DNA of 64,000 bases from Rhodococcus erythropolis NBRC 15567 (GTDB taxonomy: Bacteria; Actinomycetota; Actinomycetes; Mycobacteriales; Mycobacteriaceae), in the NCBI RefSeq assembly GCF_001552595.1, contig NZ_BCRM01000012.1, positions 62,001-126,000 on the forward strand, in the 5' to 3' direction. How positions within the stretch are numbered: the stretch's first letter is position 1; each line of letters begins with the position of its first letter. The notes under the pieces are model-generated. The model worked only from the letters and a program-made list of their open reading frames with translations, did no database searches and was not told the DNA's origin. Positions 8,886 through 15,878 of this stretch are shown in pieces. The position numbers and the translations under genes are program-made.

Positions 8886-9305
8886 GACCCCACTCTCCTC
8901 TCGCGCGGCACCGAGATCACCGCTTCGCGAATTCCCAGCTCGCTCGCCCGAGCACCAACTGGTGTGATCCACCTTACAAGTGCTGGCCCCGAGCCTACGC
9001 GGACAGCAGTCGGGGCACACCCACCGAAGGAGAGGCACTTACCTACCCGTTCGGGCAGGTAGACGTGGCCGGAAAATAGATGGCGCGGCAATCAGGTCCC
9101 GTTGTACTTTCGGTTCTGGCCAGAGCGGCCCGTAGTACCGATCCAGAAGGTGTTTATGACCCAGCCCGCGCCGAGCGCGCCTCTCGCCCCTGCACTGCCG
9201 GCAACCTCGAGGGTCACTTGCTGATCCCCGAAACGACGGACTGACAGCCGCGAGGCCACTCGGCCTGCTCCTACCTGCTTTGTTCACTCAGCTAGGAGTT
9301 CTCCA
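8886..9305. other. Divergent regulatory region between Fe-ADH and the first RNHCP gene
   Basis: About 420 nt with no convincing gene. It holds the near-palindrome at 9041-9060, a palindromic TTCGCGAA near 8931, and a CTAGGAG ribosome-binding sequence just before the first RNHCP start. Promoters for both directions must lie here; I cannot assign -10/-35 boxes with confidence. Confidence 0.6.
9041..9060. promoter_or_regulatory. Candidate response-regulator site upstream of Fe-ADH
   Basis: ACCTACCCG-TT-CGGGCAGGT forms 9-bp inverted arms with one mismatch. The right 15 nt (9046-9060) are identical to 14617-14631 in front of the methanol dehydrogenase gene, and both lie about 160 nt upstream of the start codon they face. 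This makes it a likely activator site for the LuxR-type regulator encoded in this locus. Confidence 0.6.
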
Positions 9306-9668
9306 GTGCCTCAATCACACAATTCCATCTCGAAAACCGACACCTTCTCGTGCATTCAGTGCGGACTCACCGTCATGACCTACGACCCCGATGGTGATCG
9401 CCGAAACCACTGCCCCAGTTGCCTGCATTCCCGACACCTGTTCGACCAGGTGGAAGGTGGACCGTCGGACTGCGGAATGCGGATGGCCCCCATTTCGATC
9501 GCGGTGCTGCGAAGCGGCGATTGGATGATCATCCACCGCTGCGCACAGTGCCTCGAACTCACCTCCAACCCCGTCAGCCGTGACGACAACCAGTTGTTGT
9601 TGATGAGGATGGCGGTGCGGCCGCTCGCACAACCACCCTTCCCGCTCGAAGCCTTCGGCGACTTGTGA
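9306..9668 (+). CDS. RNHCP domain protein, copy 1
   Basis: 120 residues starting at GTG 9306 behind CTAGGAG. FSCIQCGLTV and DRRNHCPSCLHSRH provide two CxxC pairs and the family signature RNHCP, so it is probably a zinc-binding ribbon. DCGMRMAPISIAVLRSGDWMIIHRCAQC adds further cysteines and a histidine. The C-terminal DDNQLLLMRMAVRPLAQPPFPLEAF is the conserved tail of the RNHCP family. Function in the literature is unknown to me. It is followed at 15 nt by a paralogue and is divergent from the alcohol dehydrogenase. Confidence 0.85.
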   Translation: MPQSHNSISKTDTFSCIQCGLTVMTYDPDGDRRNHCPSCLHSRHLFDQVEGGPSDCGMRMAPISIAVLRSGDWMIIHRCAQCLELTSNPVSRDDNQLLLMRMAVRPLAQPPFPLEAFGDL

Positions 9669-9683
9669 GGGGTGAGAAAGCAG

Positions 9684-10103
9684 ATGCCACGTAGGAATCC
9701 CAGCACCCGCGCGCGGCGGGCACCGCAACGGACCAAGCACGTATTGCACGGAATCGGCGGCGAACAAGGATCGAGCTTCCGTTGTCTCACATGCCGTTTG
9801 GACATTTCCACTGCGGTCCCGGGTACCGCACATCGGAACCACTGCCCGAACTGTCTGGCAAGCCGCCACGTCGATGGTCGCGTTCCGGGCGACCGAGCAC
9901 AACAGTGCAGAGGTGCCATGGCGGCGCTGTGCCTGTCGGTCCGGCAGGACGGTGAGTGGATGCTCGTTCACCAGTGCATCGAGTGCAATACGTTGAAAGT
10001 CAACAGGATCGCCGGCGACGACAACGCCCTGGTCTTGCTGCGGTTGGCGCTACGCCCGTTGGCGGATCCTCGACTGGGCTCGCGCGCGTTGCTAGCGCTC
10101 TGA
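9684..10103 (+). CDS. RNHCP domain protein, copy 2
   Basis: 139 residues from ATG 9684, with AGGGGTGAG 7 nt upstream; a GTG at 9672 is an alternative. A basic N-terminus (PRRNPSTRARRAPQRTKH) precedes FRCLTCRLDIS, HRNHCPNCLASRHVDG, GDRAQQCRGAMAAL and VHQCIECNTLKVNRIAGDDNALVLLRLALRPLADP, so all cysteine pairs of the family are kept. It is a clear paralogue of the preceding gene, but the basic extension is specific to this copy and suggests nucleic-acid contact. The last codons overlap the convergent membrane-protein gene by 12 nt. Confidence 0.85.
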   Translation: MPRRNPSTRARRAPQRTKHVLHGIGGEQGSSFRCLTCRLDISTAVPGTAHRNHCPNCLASRHVDGRVPGDRAQQCRGAMAALCLSVRQDGEWMLVHQCIECNTLKVNRIAGDDNALVLLRLALRPLADPRLGSRALLAL

Positions 10104-10439
10104 TCGATCGTCCGGCGTAATCGCGCGGTCCTGCGCGCGATTGCGCCGGACGAACACCACGAACACGATCCCGGCAAGCAAGCCGACCGCCGTCGGTCCG
10201 AGGACCAGTCCCGAATACAGCCACGGGGCAGGTTCTGCCGGAAAGAGGTCCATGAATATGGGTCCGGTGTATGTCGGCTCGGCAAACGGCTCCCGATAGG
10301 ATCCGCCGGTGAGAATGTGAGGTGATGCCAACGAGTTCCACCACCACTGAAACACGCCGAGCGCCACCAGCCCACACACGGCGCCGAGCACTGTCAGCGC
10401 CGCGATCGGTCGCCAGATCGATCCCCTGATTTCGGACAT
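10092..10439 (-). CDS. Small membrane protein of the alcohol locus, unknown function
   Basis: 115 residues. Two strong hydrophobic helices are visible, at about residues 10-32 (IAALTVLGAVCGLVALGVF) and about 75-98 (GLVLGPTAVGLLAGIVFVVFV), with an extracytoplasmic loop of about 40 residues rich in Pro and Tyr, and a basic cytoplasmic tail. I recognise no family. It is on the same strand as the vWA/MoxR/methanol dehydrogenase genes, 56 nt downstream of the vWA gene, and could be the last gene of that transcript. Confidence 0.7.
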   Translation of the reverse strand: MSEIRGSIWRPIAALTVLGAVCGLVALGVFQWWWNSLASPHILTGGSYREPFAEPTYTGPIFMDLFPAEPAPWLYSGLVLGPTAVGLLAGIVFVVFVRRNRAQDRAITPDDRSER

Positions 10440-10495
10440 GAGATCAAACTAGTTCACGACGGATCGCGCAGTGACATCGGTGAAGTGCAGTGACA

Positions 10496-11560
10496 TCAGC
10501 GAAGTGCGTGCCCCAGTTCAGCGGCCTTTGCCATCAGTTGCGCGGCATCTCGGGCAACAACAACCTCGTCGCAGATCTCCGAATACTCCGGCATCGCGCA
10601 CGACGCCTGGTTCCAGTAGCGCTGAGGTTCAGGCGTGATCCAGGCCAGACGGTGAACCTTGCGTCGTAACTCTTCCAACTTGTCCACCTGTGGGGGCAAC
10701 CCGTTGCACCGACCGTCGCCCACGATGATGACGGACGTCCGTGAGTTCAAGGTGTTTCCGTGCTCGTCCAACAATTCTGTGAGCACTCGACCGTAATCGC
10801 TGCTGGCTTCCAGATCCAGACCCGGGTGCGCAAGTACCGCAGCCAGTGCGCCGTCACCGCTACTGGCGAGAAGGGTGTCGGTCACGTCGACCGGACGATC
10901 GACGAATGCGAGGACTTCACAACGATCTGCCCGGCGATGCATTGCCTGAGCCAACCGCAGAGTGAACGCGGTGATCGGGCGCACGGACAGCGACACGTCT
11001 GCGACGAGAAGTAGTCGAACACGATCGGGGCGAGGAGCTTTCACGACCAGGTGGAAGGGAATTCCGTCGGTGCGCAGACTCGAACGCACCGTGCGTCGCA
11101 TGTCGAGATGTCCACGAGAGCGCTCCCGGGGCCGTGGTCTGGACGGTCCTCTCATCCGCCGAAGCACCTCGTGGCACGCGAGTTCGATGTCGTTGTGCGT
11201 TGCGCCCGCAGCAGATTCGCTGTCGGGCGCATCGGGAGCGCTTTCGGCGAGTGCAGCGGCCGAGAGTGCTTGCACGAACGCTTCGACCGCCTCGACGAGC
11301 CGGTTCAGTTGCGCCTGCGTCAGCGGCCCGTCGTCGGAGACGTCCGCATACGCTTTGCTCGGGTCGTATGCATCCAGCCAGGCGAGGATCGACGTCGGAT
11401 CGTCCCAGGACAACGAACCGACGACTGCTGCAGCAACACTGGTACTCAGGTCACCGACCACTGCCGACGCGGCACGATCCACGTCGACGGTGTAGCTGAC
11501 TCCCCGTCGACCTGTCTCCGAACCGGTATCCACCGACAGTTCCGCATCGCTGGACGTCAT
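10496..11560 (-). CDS. vWA domain protein (CoxE-like), C-terminal part after a frame break
   Basis: 354 codons from an ATG at 11560 that overlaps the upstream stop (ATGA). The domain reads LVVKAPRPDRVRLLLVADVSLSVRP, where DVSLS is the MIDAS metal site, followed by VLAFVDRPVDVTD, SDYGRVLTELLDEHG and VIIVGDGRCNGLPP, ending with WITPEPQRYWNQASCAMPEYSEICDEV, as in CoxE-type vWA proteins that act with MoxR ATPases. Coding continuity with the upstream frame (FNPH then KDDDD) suggests one original gene of about 500 codons, interrupted by a -1 shift near 11585. It may still be made by re-initiation at the overlapping ATG. Confidence 0.8.
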   Translation of the reverse strand: MTSSDAELSVDTGSETGRRGVSYTVDVDRAASAVVGDLSTSVAAAVVGSLSWDDPTSILAWLDAYDPSKAYADVSDDGPLTQAQLNRLVEAVEAFVQALSAAALAESAPDAPDSESAAGATHNDIELACHEVLRRMRGPSRPRPRERSRGHLDMRRTVRSSLRTDGIPFHLVVKAPRPDRVRLLLVADVSLSVRPITAFTLRLAQAMHRRADRCEVLAFVDRPVDVTDTLLASSGDGALAAVLAHPGLDLEASSDYGRVLTELLDEHGNTLNSRTSVIIVGDGRCNGLPPQVDKLEELRRKVHRLAWITPEPQRYWNQASCAMPEYSEICDEVVVARDAAQLMAKAAELGHALR

Positions 11561-12021
11561 CGACACATCGTCGTCGTCCTTGTGTGCGGGTTGAACCCCT
11601 TCTCCGCTTCCGGAGTCTCGAAGTAGTCGCCGACCTCGGCTGCACGCTCGTTGTACTCGGCATACCGGCCTACTTCTTGATCCTCGTCGATCCCCAGCGC
11701 GGTGGGCAGACCGTCCGCCACCTCGGCGCGCGAAGCCACCCGCTCGGCGTGCGCTTTGCCTGCGGCCGGCCGGAACAGCGCGTCGAATGCCCGATCGAAA
11801 CCGGCCTGTTCGTGAGAATACTTGGCGCACACAGCCCGAAGACATGCTCGCAACGTCTCACGATCCGAAGCTCCGACCATCGCGAGTACACGCCGAACCT
11901 CGATGACCTCGGCCGGTGACGCGGAAACTCCGGCCGCCCTCAGCAATCGGCCGAAACTCGCGGACACCACGTCGAGAACAAACGACGGTTGCCACACGGC
12001 GAGGCCACCGAGCGTCGTCAT
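11557..12021 (-). CDS. vWA (CoxE-like) protein, N-terminal part before a frame break
   Basis: 154 codons. The N-terminus is the typical start of CoxE-like proteins: FVLDVVSASFGRLLRAAGVSASPAEVIEVRRVLAMVG, then LRACLRAVCAKYSHEQAGFDRAFDALF. The start overlaps the MoxR stop by 4 nt. The natural-looking sequence ends at YFETPEAEKGFNPH; the last residues of this frame (TRTTTMCR) look like out-of-frame readthrough, and the -1 frame continues with KDDDD. The break lies in CACACAAGG on the minus strand, a spot where slippage is plausible. Confidence 0.75.
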   Translation of the reverse strand: MTTLGGLAVWQPSFVLDVVSASFGRLLRAAGVSASPAEVIEVRRVLAMVGASDRETLRACLRAVCAKYSHEQAGFDRAFDALFRPAAGKAHAERVASRAEVADGLPTALGIDEDQEVGRYAEYNERAAEVGDYFETPEAEKGFNPHTRTTTMCR

Positions 12022-13100
12022 CGCGTCGAACGGATTCCGCTGCTGCCGCGGATTCCCTGTTGATGAGGGTCACGTCCACCCGTGCCCCGGAACACGGCCG
12101 TCGTCGTGTTGGCGGGTTTGCTTGCCACCGTGGATCGCTCGATCGGCTCGCCACCGTCACGCGACGGTGATTCGAGACGCTTTCCGTCGAATCGTTCCTT
12201 GGCCAGCGTCACATCCGACGAGTACTTGAGCAACGCCGTGAGCAGGATGTCGCGCACCTTGGCGTCGGAAGCGGTGTCGAATCCGTTGGCGGCGAGCACT
12301 GTCGCCGCTCTGGCCGCGTCGATGACCTCCGAGATGGACGGGCTCTTGCGCAGCGGGAGATCACGCAAGATGCGAGCCAATTCGACAACCTCGGTGGCCG
12401 TAGCCGCATCCACCTCCGGCGCTCGGGCCGTGACGATCTCGCGTTCACGCTCCGACGTCGGATAGCCGAGATGGTAATGCAGACAACGACGCTTGAGCGC
12501 GGGTGAGAGCTCGCGGGTGTCGTTGGACGTCAGGATGACCCAGGGCTGCGAGCGGGCCACGAACGTACCGACCTCGGGAATGGTGATCTGCTGTTCGGCG
12601 AGAATCTCCAGGAGCAGTGCTTCCATCGATTCCTCGGTGCGGTCCACCTCGTCGACCAGAAGCACTACCGGATCGGGTGAGAGGATCGCTTCGAGCAGCG
12701 GCCGGACGGACAGGAAGTTCTCGGAGTACAAACCGAAATCCTGATCGGCCAGAAACTTGGACGCTTCGGCGACGCTGTCGAATTCGGAAACCTGATCACT
12801 GATCCGGTCGCGAAGCATCTGCACGTGCAGGAGTTGCTTCGCGTAGTCCCATTCGTACAGGGCCCGATTGTCGTCGAGCCCTTCGTAGCACTGCAATCGC
12901 ACCAGTTTGCGGTCCCCGATCGCAGCCAGAGACTTCGCCAGTTCCGTCTTGCCGACACCGGCCGGCCCTTCGAGCAGGAGCGGACGCCCCAACGCCGTCG
13001 CCAGATGAACGACTACCGCGAACTCGTCATCGGCAATGTAGTCCTGCTCTCGCAGAGCATCTTTCACTTCGATTCCGCTGGAGAAACTGCGACCGGACAT
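12018..13100 (-). CDS. MoxR-type AAA+ ATPase
   Basis: 360 residues. Walker A GPAGVGKT is at about residues 45-52, Walker B VLLVDEVDRTEESMEALLLEIL at about 140-160, sensor 1 in WVILTSNDTRELSPALKRRC with the arginine finger, and sensor 2 in LRDLPLRKSPSISEVIDAA. The last about 60 residues are a low-complexity tail. MoxR ATPases work with vWA proteins to insert metals or cofactors or to remodel target enzymes; MoxR itself was named from methanol oxidation in methylotrophs. The partner vWA gene overlaps by 4 nt and the methanol dehydrogenase is immediately upstream, so this enzyme is a plausible client. Confidence 0.9.
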   Translation of the reverse strand: MSGRSFSSGIEVKDALREQDYIADDEFAVVVHLATALGRPLLLEGPAGVGKTELAKSLAAIGDRKLVRLQCYEGLDDNRALYEWDYAKQLLHVQMLRDRISDQVSEFDSVAEASKFLADQDFGLYSENFLSVRPLLEAILSPDPVVLLVDEVDRTEESMEALLLEILAEQQITIPEVGTFVARSQPWVILTSNDTRELSPALKRRCLHYHLGYPTSEREREIVTARAPEVDAATATEVVELARILRDLPLRKSPSISEVIDAARAATVLAANGFDTASDAKVRDILLTALLKYSSDVTLAKERFDGKRLESPSRDGGEPIERSTVASKPANTTTAVFRGTGGRDPHQQGIRGSSGIRSTR

Positions 13101-13115
13101 GGAATACCTTTCGAT

Positions 13116-13170
13116 AGGGGCACAGCCCCTGTGCGCGCTCGAGGAGTCTCTGGACTCCTTAAGCGCGCAC
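13116..13170 (-). promoter_or_regulatory. Two stem-loops between mno and moxR
   Basis: GTGCGCGCT (13131-13139) pairs with AGCGCGCAC (13162-13170), and inside it AGGAGTC (13142-13148) pairs with GACTCCT (13153-13159). A second hairpin, AGGGGC-ACA-GCCCCT, occupies 13116-13130. There is no T-run after either on the minus strand, so they are better read as an mRNA-processing, stability or attenuation element than as a full terminator. Confidence 0.55.
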
Positions 13171-13186
13171 GGGGCCGAAGGCCCTG

Positions 13187-14461
13187 CTAGAAGTACGACT
13201 TGTTGATCGCGTGATCGACAACCGGGATCATCGACTCCACAGTGACCTCACGGGGGTTACCCGGGGTGCACCAGTCGTCCTGAATGTGCTCGGAGATGGC
13301 GCGCACAGTCTTCTCGTCACCCTTGATGACATCACCACGACCCTCGTACTTCTTGGTGTTCATCTGGTTCTTCGCGTACGAGTCTGTGCGAACCTGCCCG
13401 AAGTTGTCGGGGATACCGACGTCCTTGGCCAGACGAATGGCAGCCTCGACGGCAGCGTCCGCGGCCTGAACCGTGGTGAGGTTGCGAGTGTCGACACCGA
13501 GTGCGCCGGCCAACTGGGCGTAGCGCTCGTAACGCGAAGGCAGGTTGTACTCCCACACACGCGGCAAGGCGATGGCGTTGTTCAAACCGTGGTGGCTGTC
13601 GAAGAATGCACTGACCGCGTGCGAGATCGAGTGAACGATGCCGAGGCCACCGGAGTTGAAGGCCTGTCCGGCAATGTACTGCGCGTTCATCATTCCCTCG
13701 CGGGCCTTGAGGTTACGCGGCTCGAAGACGGCCTCGCGCAGGTTCTTCGCGACCAACTCGACCGAGTAGATCGCGTTACCGAGCGAAGGCGCGAAATCGA
13801 GACGAGAAACGAAAGGCTCACTGCCGTGTGCGAGTACGTCGAAGCCGCAGTACGCGGTGAAATGCTGAGGGCAGGTGTAGTAGAGCAGCGGATCGTCGAT
13901 CGCCAACGTGACGATGGTCGCCTCGTCGAAGCCCACCCACTTGTGCGGGTTGTTCATGTCCGAGGTGTCAGTGATGACGTATGCCCACGACGTCTCGGAT
14001 CCCGTTCCAGCCGTGGTGGATACGGCGATGTGCGGCGGGTTCTCCTTGTTGGTGGACTTGGCGAAGCCCTCGAACTCGTTGATGTTGCGACCGTCGTGTG
14101 CGATCACGACGCGAGCACCCTTGGCGGCGTCGTGGCTCGAACCACCGCCGATCGAGATGATCGAGTCGCACTTCTCCTTCTGATAGAGAGCCGCGGCCTC
14201 CATGACGTTGTAGTCCTTGGGATTCGACTCGACCTTGTCGTAGAGCACGACCTCGACACCCTGGTACTCGATCTTGCCGACGAGTTCCTCGATGATGCCC
14301 GAACCGCGCAGACCGGTCGTCATCAGAAGGGTGCGTTTGAAGCCGAGATTCTTGGCCTCCACACCGATGATGTCGTGAGCGCCCACACCCATCAGGGCGC
14401 GCGGGAAGGGGTGGAACTCCTTGATCGGAAAGTCCCAGATCTGGTTGAGCTCGATAGCCAT
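13187..14461 (-). CDS. mno: NDMA-dependent methanol dehydrogenase (mycofactocin-type alcohol oxidase)
   Basis: 424 residues from ATG 14461, behind GAGGAG. This is the iron-type dehydrogenase family variant called MNO/MDO, known from Rhodococcus, Amycolatopsis and Mycobacterium, where the bound NADH is recycled by NDMA in vitro and in the cell probably by mycofactocin. The start MAIELNQIWDFPIKEFHPFPRA is characteristic. GGGSSHDAAKGARV is the nucleotide motif. FDVLAHGSEPFVSR and HSISHAVSAFFDSHHGLNN carry the metal ligands. I recall the R. erythropolis homologue MnoA as needed for oligotrophic growth. It oxidises methanol and other short alcohols to aldehydes. Moderately separated (86 nt) from moxR downstream. 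Confidence 0.93.
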   Translation of the reverse strand: MAIELNQIWDFPIKEFHPFPRALMGVGAHDIIGVEAKNLGFKRTLLMTTGLRGSGIIEELVGKIEYQGVEVVLYDKVESNPKDYNVMEAAALYQKEKCDSIISIGGGSSHDAAKGARVVIAHDGRNINEFEGFAKSTNKENPPHIAVSTTAGTGSETSWAYVITDTSDMNNPHKWVGFDEATIVTLAIDDPLLYYTCPQHFTAYCGFDVLAHGSEPFVSRLDFAPSLGNAIYSVELVAKNLREAVFEPRNLKAREGMMNAQYIAGQAFNSGGLGIVHSISHAVSAFFDSHHGLNNAIALPRVWEYNLPSRYERYAQLAGALGVDTRNLTTVQAADAAVEAAIRLAKDVGIPDNFGQVRTDSYAKNQMNTKKYEGRGDVIKGDEKTVRAISEHIQDDWCTPGNPREVTVESMIPVVDHAINKSYF

Positions 14462-14616
14462 CGGTATCTCCTCATGGATGTGCACGAATGTGACTGCGGG
14501 AGGGATTCGAGCCGATTCTTTGTGACCGGCGTCTCACCTGGTTCCCACTGTGTACCGACAAACACCCCGTGCACAGACTTCGGCAGCTCAACCGCCCGGA
14601 CGCCGCCCGCGAACCG

Positions 14617-14631
14617 CCCGTTCGGGCAGGT
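14617..14631. promoter_or_regulatory. Candidate response-regulator site upstream of mno
   Basis: CCCGTTCGGGCAGGT is identical over 15 nt to 9046-9060. Its core GCCCG-TT-CGGGC (14616-14627) is an inverted repeat. It lies 156 nt upstream of the mno start, against 161 nt for the Fe-ADH copy, and in the same orientation. Confidence 0.6.
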
Positions 14632-14749
14632 CGTCGCCACCCCGGACCGCCAGGAAGGCCGGATCAGACTGCCGTGGTTCCCGCTGATCGGGAACGTGTT
14701 GCTCGGCGACTACGATCCCCAGTAGCTTTTCATCACTGCTAACATTGAA

Positions 14750-14765
14750 CTAGAACACGTTCTAG
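14750..14765. promoter_or_regulatory. KstR-type operator of kshB
   Basis: CTAGAACACGTTCTAG is a perfect palindrome and fits the KstR consensus TNNAACNNGTTNNA exactly (TAGAACACGTTCTA, 14751-14764). KstR is the TetR-type repressor of cholesterol catabolism genes in Rhodococcus and Mycobacterium and is released by steroid-CoA intermediates. The site is 57 nt upstream of the kshB start. Confidence 0.85.
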
Positions 14766-14822
14766 ATGTTGCACTTCACTGACCTGCGCTTTACCCAGCT
14801 TCACGAGAGGACTAGCTTCGCG

Positions 14823-15878
14823 ATGACGACAGTCGAGGTACCGCACAGCTCGCGATCGGCGGTACTCACCGTGTCCGGAGTCATCGAAGAGACTTCCGAC
14901 GCCCGGTCGCTGGTGTTCGAGATTCCCGCAGAACTGAAGGACAAGTTCGACTACAAGCCAGGTCAATTCCTGACCCTGCGCATCCCGAGTGATCAGACCG
15001 GCTCGGTCGCACGCTGCTACTCCCTGGCCAGTTCACCCTTCACCGACGACGCCCCCAAGGTGACCGTCAAGCGAACCGTCGACGGCTACGGCTCCAACTG
15101 GTTGTGCGACAAGCTCCAGGTCGGCGACACCATCGAAGTGCTGCCGCCGTCAGGTGTCTTCACGCCCAAATCGCTCGATCACGACTTCCTGCTCTTCGGT
15201 GCAGGCAGCGGAATCACTCCGGTGATCTCGATTCTCAAGTCCGCCCTCACACAGGGCAGCGGCAATGTCGTGCTGATCTACGCGAATCGCGACGAGAAGT
15301 CCGTCATCTTCGGCGCCGAACTGCGCGAGCTGGCAGCGCAACACCCCGGCCGCCTCACCGTGGTCCACTGGATCGAAACCGTGCAGGGACTCCCCGCTGT
15401 CTCACAACTGGCGACGCTCGCCAAGCCTTTTGTCGCGTACGAGGCCTTCATGTGCGGTCCAGGCCCTTTCATGGACGCCGTCCACAAGGCACTGGCAGAA
15501 GCGGGCATGCCCCGCACGCAGGTTCACGCCGAGGTCTTCAATTCACTCGCCGGCGACCCGTTCCGTGACGTCGAGGTAGCAGAGGTCTCCGACGAGGAAG
15601 CTGCCGACGCCGCAACCGTCGAGGTCGAACTGGACGGTGAAACCCACACCCTCGTCTGGCCGCGCAAGCAGACGCTCGTCGACATCATGCTCGCCAAGGG
15701 TCTCGACGTTCCGTACTCCTGCCAGGAAGGTGAGTGCGGGTCGTGTGCCTGCACCGTCACCGAAGGCGAAGTTCAGATGGACAACTCCGAGATCCTCGAC
15801 GCCGAGGACGTGGCGAACGGCTACATCCTCGGTTGCCAGGCGAAGCCGATCACCGATCGCCTGAAGATCGAGTTCTGA
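14823..15878 (+). CDS. kshB: 3-ketosteroid 9-alpha-hydroxylase, reductase component
   Basis: 351 residues from ATG 14823 (an in-frame start at 14766 would overlap the operator). The order is an FAD-binding barrel (YKPGQFLTLRIPS, then ARCYSLASSP), an NADH-binding domain (FGAGSGITPVISILKS; FMCGPGPFM), and a C-terminal plant-type 2Fe-2S domain (VPYSCQEGECGSCACTV plus the last cysteine in ILGCQAKP). It passes electrons from NADH to the Rieske oxygenase KshA, which opens steroid ring B together with KstD. The sequence is very close to the KshB pattern I know from R. erythropolis and to M. tuberculosis HmpX. No kshA is in the window. Regulated by KstR, judging from the operator. Confidence 0.93.
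   Translation: MTTVEVPHSSRSAVLTVSGVIEETSDARSLVFEIPAELKDKFDYKPGQFLTLRIPSDQTGSVARCYSLASSPFTDDAPKVTVKRTVDGYGSNWLCDKLQVGDTIEVLPPSGVFTPKSLDHDFLLFGAGSGITPVISILKSALTQGSGNVVLIYANRDEKSVIFGAELRELAAQHPGRLTVVHWIETVQGLPAVSQLATLAKPFVAYEAFMCGPGPFMDAVHKALAEAGMPRTQVHAEVFNSLAGDPFRDVEVAEVSDEEAADAATVEVELDGETHTLVWPRKQTLVDIMLAKGLDVPYSCQEGECGSCACTVTEGEVQMDNSEILDAEDVANGYILGCQAKPITDRLKIEF

Larger units (their letters stand above)
14462..14822. other. Divergent promoter region between mno and kshB
   Basis: About 360 nt without a convincing gene. It contains the shared mno/Fe-ADH motif at 14617-14631, the KstR-type operator at 14750-14765, and several GC-rich imperfect repeats around 14591-14630. The mno transcript therefore has a long 5' leader or a distant activator site. 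Confidence 0.7.

Noticed and set aside
11557-11600. Programmed frameshift in the vWA gene as a firm call
   Set aside because: There is no heptameric slippery sequence of the X-XXY-YYZ type and no clear downstream stem; a mutation or sequencing error is simpler, so it is only mentioned as possible.
13211-14725. 504-codon plus-strand ORF opposite mno
   Set aside because: Antisense shadow of the clearly identified methanol dehydrogenase.
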